From NCBI GenBank assembly GCA_025738555.1, contig JAOVFP010000003.1, positions 3,844,001 through 3,908,000 on the forward strand: DNA of 64,000 nucleotides, written 5' to 3'. A program made the translations under genes and the position numbers. Under the pieces are notes generated by a model. The model ran no database searches, was not told the DNA's origin, and worked only from the letters and a program-made list of their open reading frames with translations. Source of the DNA: Cyathus striatus. Taxonomy: Eukaryota; Basidiomycota; Agaricomycetes; Agaricales; Nidulariaceae. Below, one piece after another: positions 10,792 through 23,169 of this stretch; positions within the stretch are counted from its first letter, which is position 1, and every line of letters starts with the position of its first letter.

Positions 10792-12046
10792 TAGGATTGT
10801 ACACCATCACCGTACAATACGGTTATATGGTATTCATATAAACAGACCCGTAACCATCCCATCAAGACTTCAGACGATTCTCGATACGGTACGGCTATGG
10901 TACGGTTTTGACCGTAAGGAAACTGTATGAATACGGCCGCATTACAGTCATATATGGTCATATGGTACACCTTGGCGGATTTGTGGCAAGTACTTAATTT
11001 TAAGGAACATTTTATGCTAAAATCAAAAGAGTTTGTTTTATATTTGTATAAGTAGCTGTGCACACTCATATACAGTTCACTGGAACATAATTCAATGTTG
11101 AACTCGCGGAAATTGACTCATAATTGGACTTGGATTGGACATGTTTTTTGCCTTAATCACAGTATGTGTAATTATTAAAACTTGTTAAAAACTCCTACCT
11201 TAATTATGGCAAGCTGAAATAGTCTTTCATACATCTGTTATGTTTTATTTGTAACATTATATTATCAATCCGGCCAGAACACTCAAGTTAGTGTAGATAG
11301 CACAGCAATACTGCTTTTCCTTTACTTATTGTTCTACTTACCACCGGGTACAAGGCTACCACTTCATAGTCACTCAGTGGAATGTGCCACTGGGTTTCGA
11401 CTCCCTTGTCATAGTAATTAGTCTAATTATAATCGTGTCAAACATCTGTGGAGTTATGAACCATAGCACCGGAGTCATTCCTCTTGCTGACACCATTTGA
11501 AGAAAATTGAAACATGTGTCACTGGTACAATACAAGACAAAGTCCTCTATAAAAATAATTTTAGAATTATCCCTCTACTACATAGGAACATAGCGCATAT
11601 TTGTAATATAATGCATCGAGTTTCAACTAGTAATCTTTTAATACTCAACAATCTCATTGGAGGTCGACTGACTGTCAATACCAACATCAACCAGTCTTGA
11701 AAACAAGCTAACTAAAGCTTGAATTTTGCCAACTAAGCCATGCACCCAGCTTCCATTTTCAACATTTCCTACTAGATTGACTCCATAGGTGCAATAATCA
11801 CTTCAATATTGCTTGTAGTAGTATGCAGAAACCTAAGTATTACAGACAGGGTTGATTTATGAAGAAGAAAATTGAAACTATGACCAATAACCCATATAAA
11901 TCTGTCCTGTAACTGTAAAATGGTCTGTACTGTTTTGTTGAGCTCAAAAAAATCTTCGATACAGTATGGTTTACAGGCAAACCATAACTGTCATATGACC
12001 ATAAATATATGGCCATATATCATATATGGTACAGTGTACAGCCCTA
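10792..12046. mobile_element. Non-autonomous hAT-type transposon
   Basis: The left end reads TAGGATTGTACACC; the right end, reverse-complemented, reads TAGGGCTGTACACTG. They are flanked by the perfect 8 bp duplication CTTGTAGT (10784-10791 and 12047-12054). Subterminal regions are rich in GGTACGG and ATATGG motifs, as is common for binding sites of hAT transposases. An 8 bp duplication plus a TAGGG-type terminus fits the hAT superfamily. No transposase frame is present in the 1255 bp, so this is a deletion derivative that relies on another copy. Confidence 0.8.
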
Positions 12047-12146
12047 CTTGTAGTCATGCTCTGCTTACTTGTTCAACATGTTTGGGCTAATACATGCTAT
12101 GTTGCTAGGTGTAATATTTCTAATGTCACTCTCTTGAGGAGGGAGT

Positions 12147-12560
12147 ATATTTTACATAATATACAATGGATTTTGAGTGAGGGCTACTTAGTATAGAACA
12201 TTGAGTTGATCTAAGATGGCTTTGTGAGCAGGGGTTTCTTGGGACAGTATAATACACTTGTATATGAGAGATTTAATTAGTATAAGATAACTTTGTAAGC
12301 AGGGGTTAGATGGGACAGTATAAAATACTTATATGTGCATGATTTATTTAATCTAAATAGCTGTGAGCAGGGTTCACTTGATACATTATAAAACACTTGT
12401 ATATGAGTGATTTAATTAGTATAAGATTTCTTCGTGAGTAAGGTTTACTTAAGACAGTGTAAAATACTTGTATGTGAGTGATTTAATTTATCTATGTGAG
12501 CAGGGGTTATTTGGAATAGCATAAAATACTTGAATGTATGTGATTTAATTGATCTAAGAT
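12147..12560. repeat. Tandem array of about 80 bp units
   Basis: Around six diverged units share the pattern GAGTGATTTAATTAGTATAAG, then GAGCAGGGGTT, then a GGGACAGTATAAAA block. The array leads directly into the larger 100 bp array that follows. It has no coding content and may be the inner part of one satellite-filled element ending at 14434. Confidence 0.6.
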
Positions 12561-12799
12561 GGCTTCCTGAGCATTACTAGAAACAAGATCAAATAAAGAC
12601 AAAGTGAAATAATAGAAGTGAATTAATTGTTGTAAAATAGCTTGGTGAGATTTAATACTGAAAATAAGATCAAATAACTAATCAAGCAACTATTTACTAG
12701 AATCAGTAATAATAGAGAAATAAGTATCAATAACCAGTACTTATTACACCTTAGTAGTCAGTATCAATAAATAAATGAGTATTAATGATCAATTCACAA

Positions 12800-14434
12800 T
12801 ATTAGCAAAATGATTACTTCTAGTGATAAATAACAATACATAAATGAGTGCCAATAATCACCTTCTAATAATCTTAAAATGATCACTTTTGAGTGCCCCC
12901 ATATTATACTAGTATTATGCCCTAGTAATCAATACAAATATATAAATGAGTGCAAATGATCACCTCCTAATATTCTTGAGATGATCACTTTTGAGTGCCC
13001 CCATATTATACTAATATTATACCCTAGAAATCATTAAGAATACATAAATAAGTACAAATGATCACCTTCTAATATTATTAAAATGATCACTTTTGAGTGC
13101 CCCTATACTATACTAATATTATCCCCTAGTAATAAATATCAATATATAAATGAGTGCAAATGATCACCTCCTAATATTCATTAAATGATCACTTTTGAGT
13201 GCCCCCATATTATACTAATATTATCCCTTAGTAATTATTAACAATACATATATGAGTGCAAATGATCACCTCCTAATATTATTAAAATGATCACTTTTGA
13301 GTGCCCCCATATTATACTAATATTATACCCTAGTAATCATCAAGAATACATAAATGAGTGCAAATGATCACTTTTGAATGCCCCCATATTATACTCATAT
13401 TATACACTAGTAATCAATAGCAATATATAAATGAGTGCCAATGATCACCTCCTAATATTATTAAAATGATCACTTTTGAGTGCCCTGATATTATACTAAT
13501 ATTATACCCTAGTAATCATTAAGAATATATAAATGAGTGCAAATGATTACCTTGTAATATTCTTAAAATGATCACTTTTGAATCCCCCTGTATTATACTC
13601 ATATTATGCCTAAGTAATCATTAAGAATACATAAATGAGTGCAAATGATCACCTCCTAATAATCTTAAAATGATCACTTTTGAGTGCCCCCATAATATAC
13701 TGATATTGGACCCAAGTAATCATTAATAATACATAAATGAGTGCAAATGATCACCTCCTAATAATCTATTATACTAATATTATCCCCTAGTAATAAATGC
13801 CAATACATAAATAAGTGCAAATGATCATCTCCTAATAATCTATTATACTAATATTATCCCCTAGTAATCATTGACAATACATAAATGAGTGCAAATGATT
13901 ACCTCCTAATATTCTTAAAATGATCACTTTTGAGTGCTCCCATATTATACTAACATTATATCCTAGTAGTCAATAGAAATACATAAATAAGTGCAAATGA
14001 TCACCTTCTAATAATCTTTAAATGATCACTTTTGAGTGCCCCCATATTATACTAATGTTATACACTAGTAATCAATAGCAATATATAAATGAGTGCCAAT
14101 GATCACTTCCCAATATTCTTAAAATGATCACTTTTGAGTGCCCCCATAACATACTGATATTATACACTAGTAATCAATCACAATATATAAATGAGTGCCA
14201 ATGATTACCTCCTAATATTCTTAAAATGATCACTTTTGAGTGCTCCCATATTATACTAACATTATACCCTAGTAATAAATAACAATACATAAATGAGTGC
14301 CAATGATCACTTCTTAATATTCTACATTCACTGAATACACCTTATAAAAATGGCACTCATTTTCTTGGTGGGTATTTAGGATCACTAGCACTCATATTTT
14401 CAGGGCAATTGGTGATCAAATTGGCTGATACTTA
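12800..14434. repeat. Minisatellite array of about 100 bp units with a transposon-like right end
   Basis: About 15 units repeat the order ATACATAAATGAGTGCAAATG, ATCACCTCCTAATATT, AAAATGATCACTTTTGAGTG, CCCCCATATTATAC. Spacing between the TGATCACTTTTGAG blocks is 99-105 bp. After the last unit a unique stretch ends in GGCTGATACTTATG (14421-14434). That end resembles the termini at 20588, 41129 and 53461, so the array is probably the interior of a transposon of the CATRAGTGYYAGCC group. The left terminus was not found. Confidence 0.65.
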
Positions 14435-14759
14435 TGGCAAGTCTACTTATGTACTACTGTAAACCTTAACTCAACTCTTACAGTTTCAATGTTAGCAAGG
14501 TCAAACATCAACCTATCTTGTAATTATTTATTCATCCTATATTATTTGATATTCAGCATCCTCCTGAATGATTTTAAACATGATATAGAATGAAATTTAT
14601 GTAGCTATAGAATGGTTACTAGCAACATGAAAGGGGTACAGGAATGTGAAAGAAGCTTTGGTCACATAACATGTATTAGTAATGTTTAACAGCCAAGGAT
14701 AGCATGTGTCAAAATTGCAATTACTCATTCATATCCATCTCATCACCATCACTCTCATC

Positions 14760-15790
14760 AGTAGTGTCAGCATGCAAGCAACTCTCATTGTCAATAACAT
14801 CCCTCTGTTGATCTTTACCTTTTCCCCACCTTTGACATTTTCCCTTTCTTCTTGGCTGCCAGAATGACCTTCACATTTTTGATTCAGAAGCCCTCAGACA
14901 ATCTCTTGCAGGAATTTTCTTTCAAATAGACATATTTTTCTGGCACCTTCAGCCATCCTTGCCCATATCCATGTGCCTGTCAATTCTTAAAGTACTGCTT
15001 GATGATCTCCTTGGTGGCCCAGTCATTCCTGAACCATTTTAGGAATGGCTGCCTCTCATGAGCCTATGTTGACTATGTTAATTGAGAAACAGCGAGTACT
15101 GATACCAGTGAAATCTAGTAATGTAGCACTAACCAGCTGATAAACTTTGACCTTGTTAGCTGCTGATACCTCTTTCTGTGCAAGCTCCCAGTTGAGCCCA
15201 CCATGAATCACCAACTCCTTCACATAACACTAGTGCAGGGTGAGTAATGTTGTTAAGAACTCTCATGAGTTGTGACTGAAATTGATACTGACTGTTATTC
15301 CATGATAGATCCATTGCTTTTTATCAGACCCAGCAAGGCCCATCACAATCTGAATGCTGAAATCCTGGCCCATCATACCAGATGGACATGTTATAGATCC
15401 ATCAGGGACTGAGTTGTGTTCACTTTGTTGGGAACTGCAATCAGTACTTGGCAACATTTGCTTCTTTGATGTTTCAAGTTCCTTCTGCAGATCCTTTTCA
15501 TGCTGACATTTCTCAGCCAATTGTTCTCCCTAAAGGTTAGTTCATGTGTTAGGCACATATAATCTTGAACTTACTCTCTAGCATAGTGATCTGGCATCTG
15601 TATTCACACCCTGGCTCAATATGACTAGTGTCCTCATTATGGTCATCCTCCTGGAGTGTCATACTAGTATCTGCTCAGTGCTGATACTCAGACTCATGTT
15701 GGGCTTTGAGACAGATGTTCTCTGCTTCTAATGCTTGTAGCTTTGCTGTGATGCTTGTTTAGCTCAGCAAGATATGACATCTTGCTGTTA
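14760..15790 (-). pseudogene. High-copy agaricomycete coiled-coil hypothetical gene, degraded
   Basis: The minus strand gives, in order, a coiled-coil start (ITAKLQALEAENICLKAQHE), an acidic linker, another coiled-coil exon (QLAEKCQHEKDLQKELETSK), the hallmark MGQDFSIQIVMGLAGSDKKQ, then LNWELAQKEVSAANKVKVYQ. An intron with GTTAGT and CATAG ends follows, then PFLKWFRNDWATKEIIKQYF and a basic tail with WLKVPEKYVYLKENSCKR. This matches my memory of a large agaricomycete family containing FSIQ..MGL and a WATEEI-type domain. No function is known to me. Stops interrupt the tail, at least one of them where the family has Arg, and one donor site looks mutated, so it is a pseudogene. It faces away from the fragment at 16063. 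Confidence 0.6.
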
Positions 15791-15791
15791 T

Positions 15792-16039
15792 TGTATCAGA
15801 AGTAACAAGGATAGAAAGAGGTTGTTGAGAGAATAGAGGAGGATAAGAGTGTAAAGCTCAAACACAAACACTAACACAGACACAAGATGGGGAGGAAACT
15901 TGTTTACAACTACCAAGTTACAAGGTGTTTATATACTGAGTGTGTCTACCAAAGTCCAACCAAGGTCCTGTAACTAAAGTAACTGACAGGTGACAAGTAA
16001 CAGCTGTCAAAGAAGCTGTGCAACCCAGAATATCTAACA
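15792..16039 (-). mobile_element. Solo LTR, family L, copy 1
   Basis: This is a shorter, diverged member of the LTR family seen at 26576, 33740, 38718 and 46621. On the minus strand it starts TGTTAGATATTCTGGG and ends TTCTGATACA. Part of the block rich in TGACA and TGTCA is missing. I found no clear target duplication; GTTAT lies before it and again seven bases beyond its end. No internal retrotransposon sequence adjoins it. Confidence 0.75.
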
Positions 16040-16062
16040 TACTAGTGTTATGATATCCTCTG

Positions 16063-16545
16063 GCTCATCGTCACCGTAGCCCATCAGCTGTACCAGATAT
16101 AATGGCAGCGAAATTTGGCTCTGCTTGGATAGCCTGGTGGGCTGCAATTCAACCACAATGGCATCTATCGGATGATGGGTTGCTTACAAAGTCTGTGCCA
16201 TCAAAGGGTTGTGAATGGGCTTCTTTGTTCTGTGGGGGGCCATTGGGCTTATGCTGTGTCATTGTGTCGTTATCTTGGTGGGTTCCACAATTCAACAGGC
16301 ACCCGGAGATGACTCAGAGGAGAACCTTTGGCATGCTGTTGAAGATATCACTTGGATTTTCCAGCAAGTTGATACCTTGCCTGTCCTTGTAGGAGCCAAA
16401 AGAACTAGAGGTAATGGTTCTGAGCCTGTGAAACCAAAGAAGTGGTATGTGATATTTGTTGAAATAAATGATGCATCGATGATGACAACATTACATTTGG
16501 CCTCAAAGCACACAGGGGGAGGAAGCAAGAGGCAAATGGATAAGT
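16063..16545 (+). pseudogene. Second copy of the WW-QPEWR-type high-copy gene, fragment
   Basis: This fragment encodes FGSAWIAWWAAIQPQWHLSD, the Gly-rich turn (LFCGGPLGLC), SLSWWV, then after a one-base frame change WHAVEDITWIFQQVDTLP. A GTATGT intron (16445 to about 16520) leads to a last exon with the basic tail RKQEANG and a TAA stop. The same intron position and tail occur at 8644-8730, so both fragments derive from one family. The upstream half is absent, and sequence similarity begins next to the solo LTR. It is broken by the frameshift. Confidence 0.65.
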
Positions 16546-19500
16546 AAATACAGTACATAGTATACTACTTAAATACATAGAAAGCGGAGCACATTGTCTG
16601 TAGAATACATAAAAGGTATAGTAAACTATCTAAAAGCATATGTGGAGGTGGCATGAAATGATAATCATTGTGATGTTTGAATAGCTAATATAATTCTACA
16701 ATATTTCATATGTTGTGTTAGAAAAACTAATAGCTCACACTATAGAATTTGACAGCGCTAGGAAAATCAATAACAATAAGGACTTTAGTATGCATCTATG
16801 TTTTTTGGATTTTTCCACTGCAGTTATCAGCGATTACACCCACTAATGTACTGACCAGTTTATTCACTTATTTCAATTCAATTCAATTCCATTTTTACAT
16901 AATACATTTTCATCACAATCATACAATTAAAAACTAGGTATATTTACATCATTTTTGACATCTACTTTAGTTAATGGAAATTCATCTGCATTCACTGCTA
17001 CTAATTATTCAAATTCCTGCCCAGTGAAAAGTCCATCAAGCCAAATTGAGGTGGATCAAGTTGGGATTGAGCCAAATCAACTGCACTGTCAAAATTTACA
17101 ATTGTGAGCCCCAGTCCAATTCAATTGAGTCTGGTCAAGTGTAATTGAGCTGCAGATTTCTAACCATTATAGCATTTACTTATACTTATTATGTTTAATT
17201 AAATCAAGTATATCTAAATATAGTTAGGTACATGACAGTACTACAGTAGCCAGCTCTTCGTACTTCTCCTTCCTTCCTTCCCTCCTCTATGCATGTAATG
17301 CCTAACATCCTACACTTTCTCCCACTAATCCCTACCCCTCCTCAACAAAATAAGTTGGCTGGCTGTAGTGAAAGTAGATGTTAGAATATGAAATTGCTAT
17401 AAAATATCAGAATTAAAACATACCAAAGTAATGTCAAGCTAGCACAGCAGACATGCATACCTGCCATAACAGAAAATCAGCATGAGAAATCCAATTACAA
17501 AATGGAAGACATACAAGCACACTATGTAGTGGTATAGAGCCTGTACACAATTATTAGCAGGGTAGTATTCCATATAATAACCTTACCTTACTACCTCATA
17601 AACCAGAGATTCCAGAGTGCTAGTATCAGAGCTTGCCTGGAGTAAAGAATGCAATGGTCAGAATTTTCAGATCACAACATTCATGTAAGGGTACACACAC
17701 TTGAACTCCCTTCCAGATATGCCTCCCATCACCAACCAAGCTTCTGCTGCAAATTAAGATGTATATGCACTGTCTTGATCATAAAGCAAGCATGTATGTG
17801 ACTATGAATGCAGTGTTGATGTTGCTGCTGTGAGAGAGGGAGAGAGCTGTCCAAGGTGATGATGCAGAAGAAGGAGAAGAGATTGAGAGAGAAGGGCAGA
17901 GGAAGAAAAGGCAGGGAGTAGAGGAAGAGTGGATGATGCAGTGAAAGGGGGGAAGGGAGAAGTGGGGGGAGAGAAGAAGTGGGGGGAGAGAAGAAGTGGG
18001 GGGAGAGAAGAAGTGGGGGGAGAGGAGAAGTGGGAGGAGAGAGGAAGTGGGGGAGAAGAAAGTGGAAGGAGGTAGAGAAGCAAAATGTGCATGGACCATG
18101 AATGTGACATCACAATCTGATCCAGAATCTGAGTTTGAAATTGAAGAACTTGTGCTTGAAGTAGTTAGACAGAAATTAGGCAGAGCATTGGAAAAAAAAT
18201 ACAAACTCAAAGGTTGAGTGAGAGAACAAAGTCCATTCAATCTGTGAAACATATATTATATCTTTCAAGCTGAAACAACAAACAGATAAGATAATTGCAA
18301 GCTGCTTATGTCAAGCTTATATCCACCATGTTGGAAACTTGGAATTATGTATTTTCAATTTATTACTTGAATTCACTTGATTCACCTCAATTCTACTTCA
18401 TCATGCAAGATTTTGGCTCAATTCACTGGGTGTTATACTCAATGGACTTTTTTGTGGGAAAATTTCTCCCCAATTCATTGCTACTCTCAATGTTTCATAC
18501 CTTACCAATAACTGCAATACTCTATGACCCCAAACACAATTAATCTCTGTTCTTTCGACCTTTCCCATTTAAATTACATATTTATTCTAGCACTCTATAT
18601 AATCCATGTATCTAGTTCCACCTAACTTAGTTGATTTTTCCCCTCTCAGAGTTTGGTCTTAAATCTCAGTTATTTTCTTCAGTTTATTGCTAGCACTCTC
18701 AATTCATGTTCTACCGCTCCGTTTTCATAATTTCATCAGATCTCTGTGTTTGAAACTTCATCTCGAAGTTTTTCTCATTTATCACATTCTCATCATCATT
18801 ATCTCATTGTTAATCTCGCTTTTGATTACCTTAGGACTCCTTGGTCAAATGGATGTTCAAAAACTCGCATTTCATTTCATTGTTTAGGCCTTAACCTGCC
18901 GCTAATCCTTACAGTATCGTGTAACTTCATAGTTTGATTATGCCTTATGCTACTACTGTTCATCAATGGGCTGTTAGCTAGTAAGAGTCCTATGGAGTAG
19001 AATGGTACAAATGTTACCACTGCTTCACTGTTATGTAGTGACTTTTATCACACAGTAATTTCGATGCACTATAGAATTGACAGGAGAAGAATCATCAGCA
19101 GGAATGGGTGAATTAACTGTTTGGGCTTGATTTGGACTTGATCTTTGTAGTAAGTACTGTATATATTCCAGTACATATAACCATACTTGCAATAGTACAT
19201 ACATACTACTATTTCTTTCTTGTTAAGCTTGGAGTGAAATTATCAATGCATTATCAAGGTATATTAATGATATGTTTTGTTCTGGAAGATTAGCATGTAC
19301 TTATAGTAATGTGTAGCTAATATTAGTACCACTCCATTTTCTCATCAATACAAAATGTGATAGCTTACTACTCTCATGTTTTTCTCTTAGCAGTATGTAG
19401 ACTTATGAACTGGGCCCTAGTGTAAGAATCATGAAATTTGGTACTATTATGTACTCTAGTATGTAGTAGTAAGTTTTACCATAACATTTGTCCACTCATA

Positions 19501-19929
19501 CCTCACATGAAACCAGTTACAGGTTATTTCCATGTGTGGCCACAGCCACTTCCCACAAGGTGATGGGATAGGCTGCTTTGCTAGATTGCTCAGAAGGTAC
19601 CCCCCTGTTCATTGATGTGTTCAGCTGAGTGCATTCTCACACTCTTATAACTGTAAAATACTGGAAAGTCATTCACATTCTACATTTTCCACAAATGGTT
19701 CATGAATAAATATGCTAACCACTGTCCTCATAAAATTTAACCTATCATATAACAATTGTAATAGCAATAAGGCTATAAATGATAACTTGCAGAATCAATT
19801 GAAAATTGCTGACACAGAATGGCCAAACATCTAGAAGCCAATAGCAAGCAATCAAAGATGTTTCTCTATTGCCTTGATCATCCCTGGCCAATGCCAAATA
19901 TCAAGTGACTGCATCAACACTCACAAACA
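16546..19929. other. Unassigned AT-rich stretch with a purine-rich minisatellite
   Basis: No gene or transposon is recognisable. At about 17940-18070 the plus strand has around six near-copies of GAAGAAGTGGGGGGAGAG, a strongly purine-biased 17-18 bp repeat that could form triplex or G-rich structures. The long frames across it are by-products of the repeat. Short hydrophobic frames near 18687-18937 show no family resemblance. Confidence 0.5.
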
Positions 19930-20588
19930 ATCATTGAATTACTATTAAAAATAAAGTGTTCATGATCACCTGAGCTAATTCTGATAGTAGTAATATTAAA
20001 TTAAATAAAGATCATATAAAATACAAATTAATTATTATCTGAAAATTTAACTGTTTATAATTACCAATAGATCAATAATAATATTCAATTAGAATGAAAC
20101 TTTATGATTACTAATAGATTAATAGTAATATTCAATAAAAATGAACCAATGATTGTTTATGATCACCAATAGATTAGTAGTATTATTCAATTAGAATGAA
20201 CCAATGATTGTTTATGATCACCAATAGGTTAATAGTAATATTCAATTAGAATGAACAATGATTGTTTATGATCACCAGTAGATTAATAGTAATATTCAGT
20301 TAGAATGAACAATGATTGTTTATGATCACCAATAGATTAGTAGTATTATTCAATTAGAATGAACATATGATTGTTTATGATCACTAATAGATTAATAGTA
20401 ATATTCAATTAGAACAAATCAATGATTGTTTATAACCACCAATAGATTAATAGTAATATTCAATTAGAATGAACCAATAATTGACTAATGCCTATACAAG
20501 GATAGGCACTCAAAAAAAGCCTGGCTTGCGTGATTGAGGCAATCAATTATCCTAGGCTTTTTTTGAAAATTTCGGCTGACACTTATGC
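19930..20588. repeat. Array of about 55 bp units ending in a hairpin terminus
   Basis: About nine units follow the pattern ATTGTTTATGATCACCAAT, AGATTAATAGTAATATTC, AATTAGAATGAACC. The array ends in an imperfect hairpin (AAAAAAAGCCT and AGGCTTTTTTT) followed by GGCTGACACTTATG at 20575-20588. The same unit type recurs at 52935-53400. The terminus resembles that of the complete element at 39336-41129. Gypsy gag sequence begins immediately after, so the element probably inserted into the 5' region of that retrotransposon. The left end was not found. Confidence 0.6.
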
Positions 20589-21907
20589 TGGGTCCACCCT
20601 TGACTTCCACTCAATTGCTCTTTGTTCCTGCAGCCAGGAACCTCAGATCTGCTCAGGCTCCTCCAGATGGCACACCACCGCCATACAGTACAGTTGCAGC
20701 AGACCGGGAAACTCCCGAGGGTCACAGTTCTGATGGTGGTACCATTGGGCTGCCACCTCCACCTCCTTCTCAGCCCAACCCTCCATCTCCACCATCCTCA
20801 GACTCAGGGGATGATGGTGATGAGGATGATGTCAACAATCCCAGGCACACACCTCTTGCACACCACTCCCAGGAAGACCAGCTTGCTAAAGCTCTCTTGA
20901 GAGTTGCAGAAACTGCCCAGGGTACGTCGGGATCACATTGGGAATGTAACGTTCAAAAGCCAGACACTTTTGAAGGTTCCAGTGCTGAGAAGTTGGAGCA
21001 GTTCTTAACTCAGTGTCAGATCTATTTCCAGAATAATCCTTCCCAATACTCAGATGGACACTCCCAGGTTAACTTCACTCTCACATATCTTTGGGATACC
21101 ATGCTTCAGCTTGTTATGCTGACCCTCTCCAACCCCTATGCTGATGATGAGTTCCTTCACTCTTGGGAGGTTTTTGTTGTCATGCTAGAGGATAACTTTG
21201 GGTTAGCAAACCCAAAAGGGGATGCCGAGAATGATCTGGATGTCCTTGTTATGAAGGATTTGCAGAAACTGTCCAAGTACCTGGTACAGTTCAACAGGCT
21301 TGCACAGTGCACTGACTGGGATGATAAATCCTTATACCACTGACTCTATTCCAGGTTTCCAGGTCACATTAAGGATGAGATCTCTCATGTCGGGAAACCT
21401 ACCACAAAGCGTGGGATGATTAAGCTAGCTCAAGGGATTGATAGTCGGTACTGGGAATGCCAGTCCAAGCATACACAGGAATCCCACCAGCCTCGGGGTC
21501 TGCGGGTTCCGGATAGCTCTGTTAGAGCTCCTACTAACCGCCCCACAGTCACCCCGGCACCTTCCTGCCTCATTTCGGGTCAATATGCACCCCATCCAAG
21601 CTACCCCCACCGTGCTGGCAGTCACCTGTCTCGTCCCTCATAGCCTCTTCAGCAATGGAGGCTGGAATTGAATAACAAAGTTGGTCAAGATGGCAAGCTA
21701 TTGCCACAAGAACGTCAGCGTCACATGGACAACAATCTATGCTTGTTCTGTGGGACTCCAGGACATCACACCAAGAATGTCCACACTCTGCCTCTTCCAC
21801 AGCTAGAGCCTGGGCATTCGGATTACCTGCTTCCCCTCCTACATCAGCTTCTGTGGGTCCCTCAACCCACAGGTTTGCACCTCTTTCCAACCTGGCTTCA
21901 GGTTTGA
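20589..21907 (+). pseudogene. gag: Gypsy gag
   Basis: A single forward frame (frame 2) holds a Pro-rich N-terminal region, an acidic stretch, a capsid-like domain starting near 20940 (VQKPDTFEGSSAEKLEQF), the DEISHVGKP block with LAQGIDSRYW, and a nucleocapsid zinc knuckle CLFCGTPGHHTKNV near 21740. The last Cys of the CX2CX4HX4C knuckle is not preserved. Stops lie at 21341-21343 (TGA) and again near 21641 and 21660. Gag would form the particle that packages element RNA. The start codon is not reliable because a foreign element joins at 20588. Confidence 0.75.
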
Positions 21908-21977
21908 AAAAATAGGGAGCAGTCCTCTGGACACCACACAAGCCAAGGACCACATTGTTCCCCCTTGTGCACAGCCG

Positions 21978-23165
21978 ATGCAGGTAAGACTCAATGCTTC
22001 TGCTCTTTCAGACCCCAATGCACTTCACATTCCGCTTTGTAGTACCATCCATGCTCTTGCTACACCCTGTACAGTTTCATATAGTGCTCTAGTCGATTTG
22101 GGTTCTACCTATTGTTTTATGGATTCATCTTTTGTTCAGACACATGCTATTCCTACCTCACCTACTCCACCTATCACTCTCAGACTTTTTGATGGCACCA
22201 CCAATCATGTTATAACCGAGTTTGTTACACTGCCTGTACTATTTCCTACCAGTGAATGTATTACAGTCAAACTCTATGTGACACCTCTTGATTCCATGTG
22301 TTCTGCAGTCCTAGAATACAATTGGCTCACCTGCTTCAATCCATTGATTGACTGGGTATCAGGCTCATTAACATTCCAGACTCCAAACACTTCTGAGCAA
22401 CTTCCACTCAAATCTGATACCTCAGAACCAGGTTCTGCTTCTGAGGATTCACCTCTGGTCACTTCTGATGAGTCTCTGCCACCTCCTCCTAGCATTTCGC
22501 TAATAAACGGTGCTGCCGTCTCGCGTGCATGCTGTTTAGAGGGAGCACAGACTTTCTGTATCCAGCTTGGTGCTGTCACTTCCGCTGCAGCCCTCAATCC
22601 AGAGGAAGCTCCAGATCTCTCTTCCATACCATCTGAGTATCACAAGTACACTGATGTATTTAGCAAGTCCCAGGCAGATACACTTGCCCCTCACCGTCCC
22701 TATGACTTAAAGATCAACCTAGAGGAAGGTGCATCACCTCCCGTAGGTCAGATCTATTCCCTTTCCCAATCCGAGCTTTCGTTAAATTATGACACCCATG
22801 ACAAGGAACTGCTTGCTATCTTCGAAGCATTCCAAGTCTGACATCATTACCTGGAAGGTTCTGGTTCACCCATCGATGTCGTCACAGACCACAAGAACTT
22901 GGAATACTTTTCCACAACCAAGATCTTATCCCGATGACAAGCCTGATGGTCTGAGTATCTTTCCCAGTTCAATCTAGTTATCCACTTTTGACCTGGAAAA
23001 CTTGGGGCAAAGCTGCATGCTCTGACTAGATGATGGGACATCTACCCTAAAGAGGGGGATAGCAACTATGCTAAGGTCAATCCACATAACTATTGTCCAG
23101 TGTTCACCCAGGAACAGCTTATCGCTTCTCTCAGAGCAACCTCACTATTGTACCCACTCTTCATG
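21978..23165 (+). pseudogene. pol: Gypsy pol: protease and RNase H remnant, reverse transcriptase deleted
   Basis: Frame 3 starts with a retroviral-type aspartic protease. Its active-site motif reads VDLGS instead of the usual DSG or DTG, a change explained by TCG to TTG. The frame runs to GQIYSLSQSEL, near the start of reverse transcriptase in this family. It then jumps in frame to LNYDTHDKELLAIFEAF, which belongs to RNase H. The catalytic reverse transcriptase domain is therefore missing. RNase H continues as [19 protein letters not shown] with TGA stops at 22839 and at four later sites, each where Arg or Trp is expected. The copy cannot make a working polymerase. Confidence 0.75.
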
Positions 23166-23169
23166 CTAG

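Noticed and set aside
12800..14434. Centromeric satellite
   Set aside because: The array is only about 1.6 kb, has a transposon-type terminus and sits beside other small arrays, so a transposon interior is the simpler reading.
17779..18252. 157-codon Ser/Pro/Phe-rich minus-strand frame
   Set aside because: It mostly reads through the purine-rich 17-18 bp minisatellite; no family resemblance outside the repeat.
19408..20588. Left end of the array element at 19416, using CTGGGCCC as partner of CTGGGTCC at 20589
   Set aside because: The adjoining sequence TAGTGTAAGAATC does not resemble the expected CATRAGTG end, so the 7 of 8 match is probably chance.
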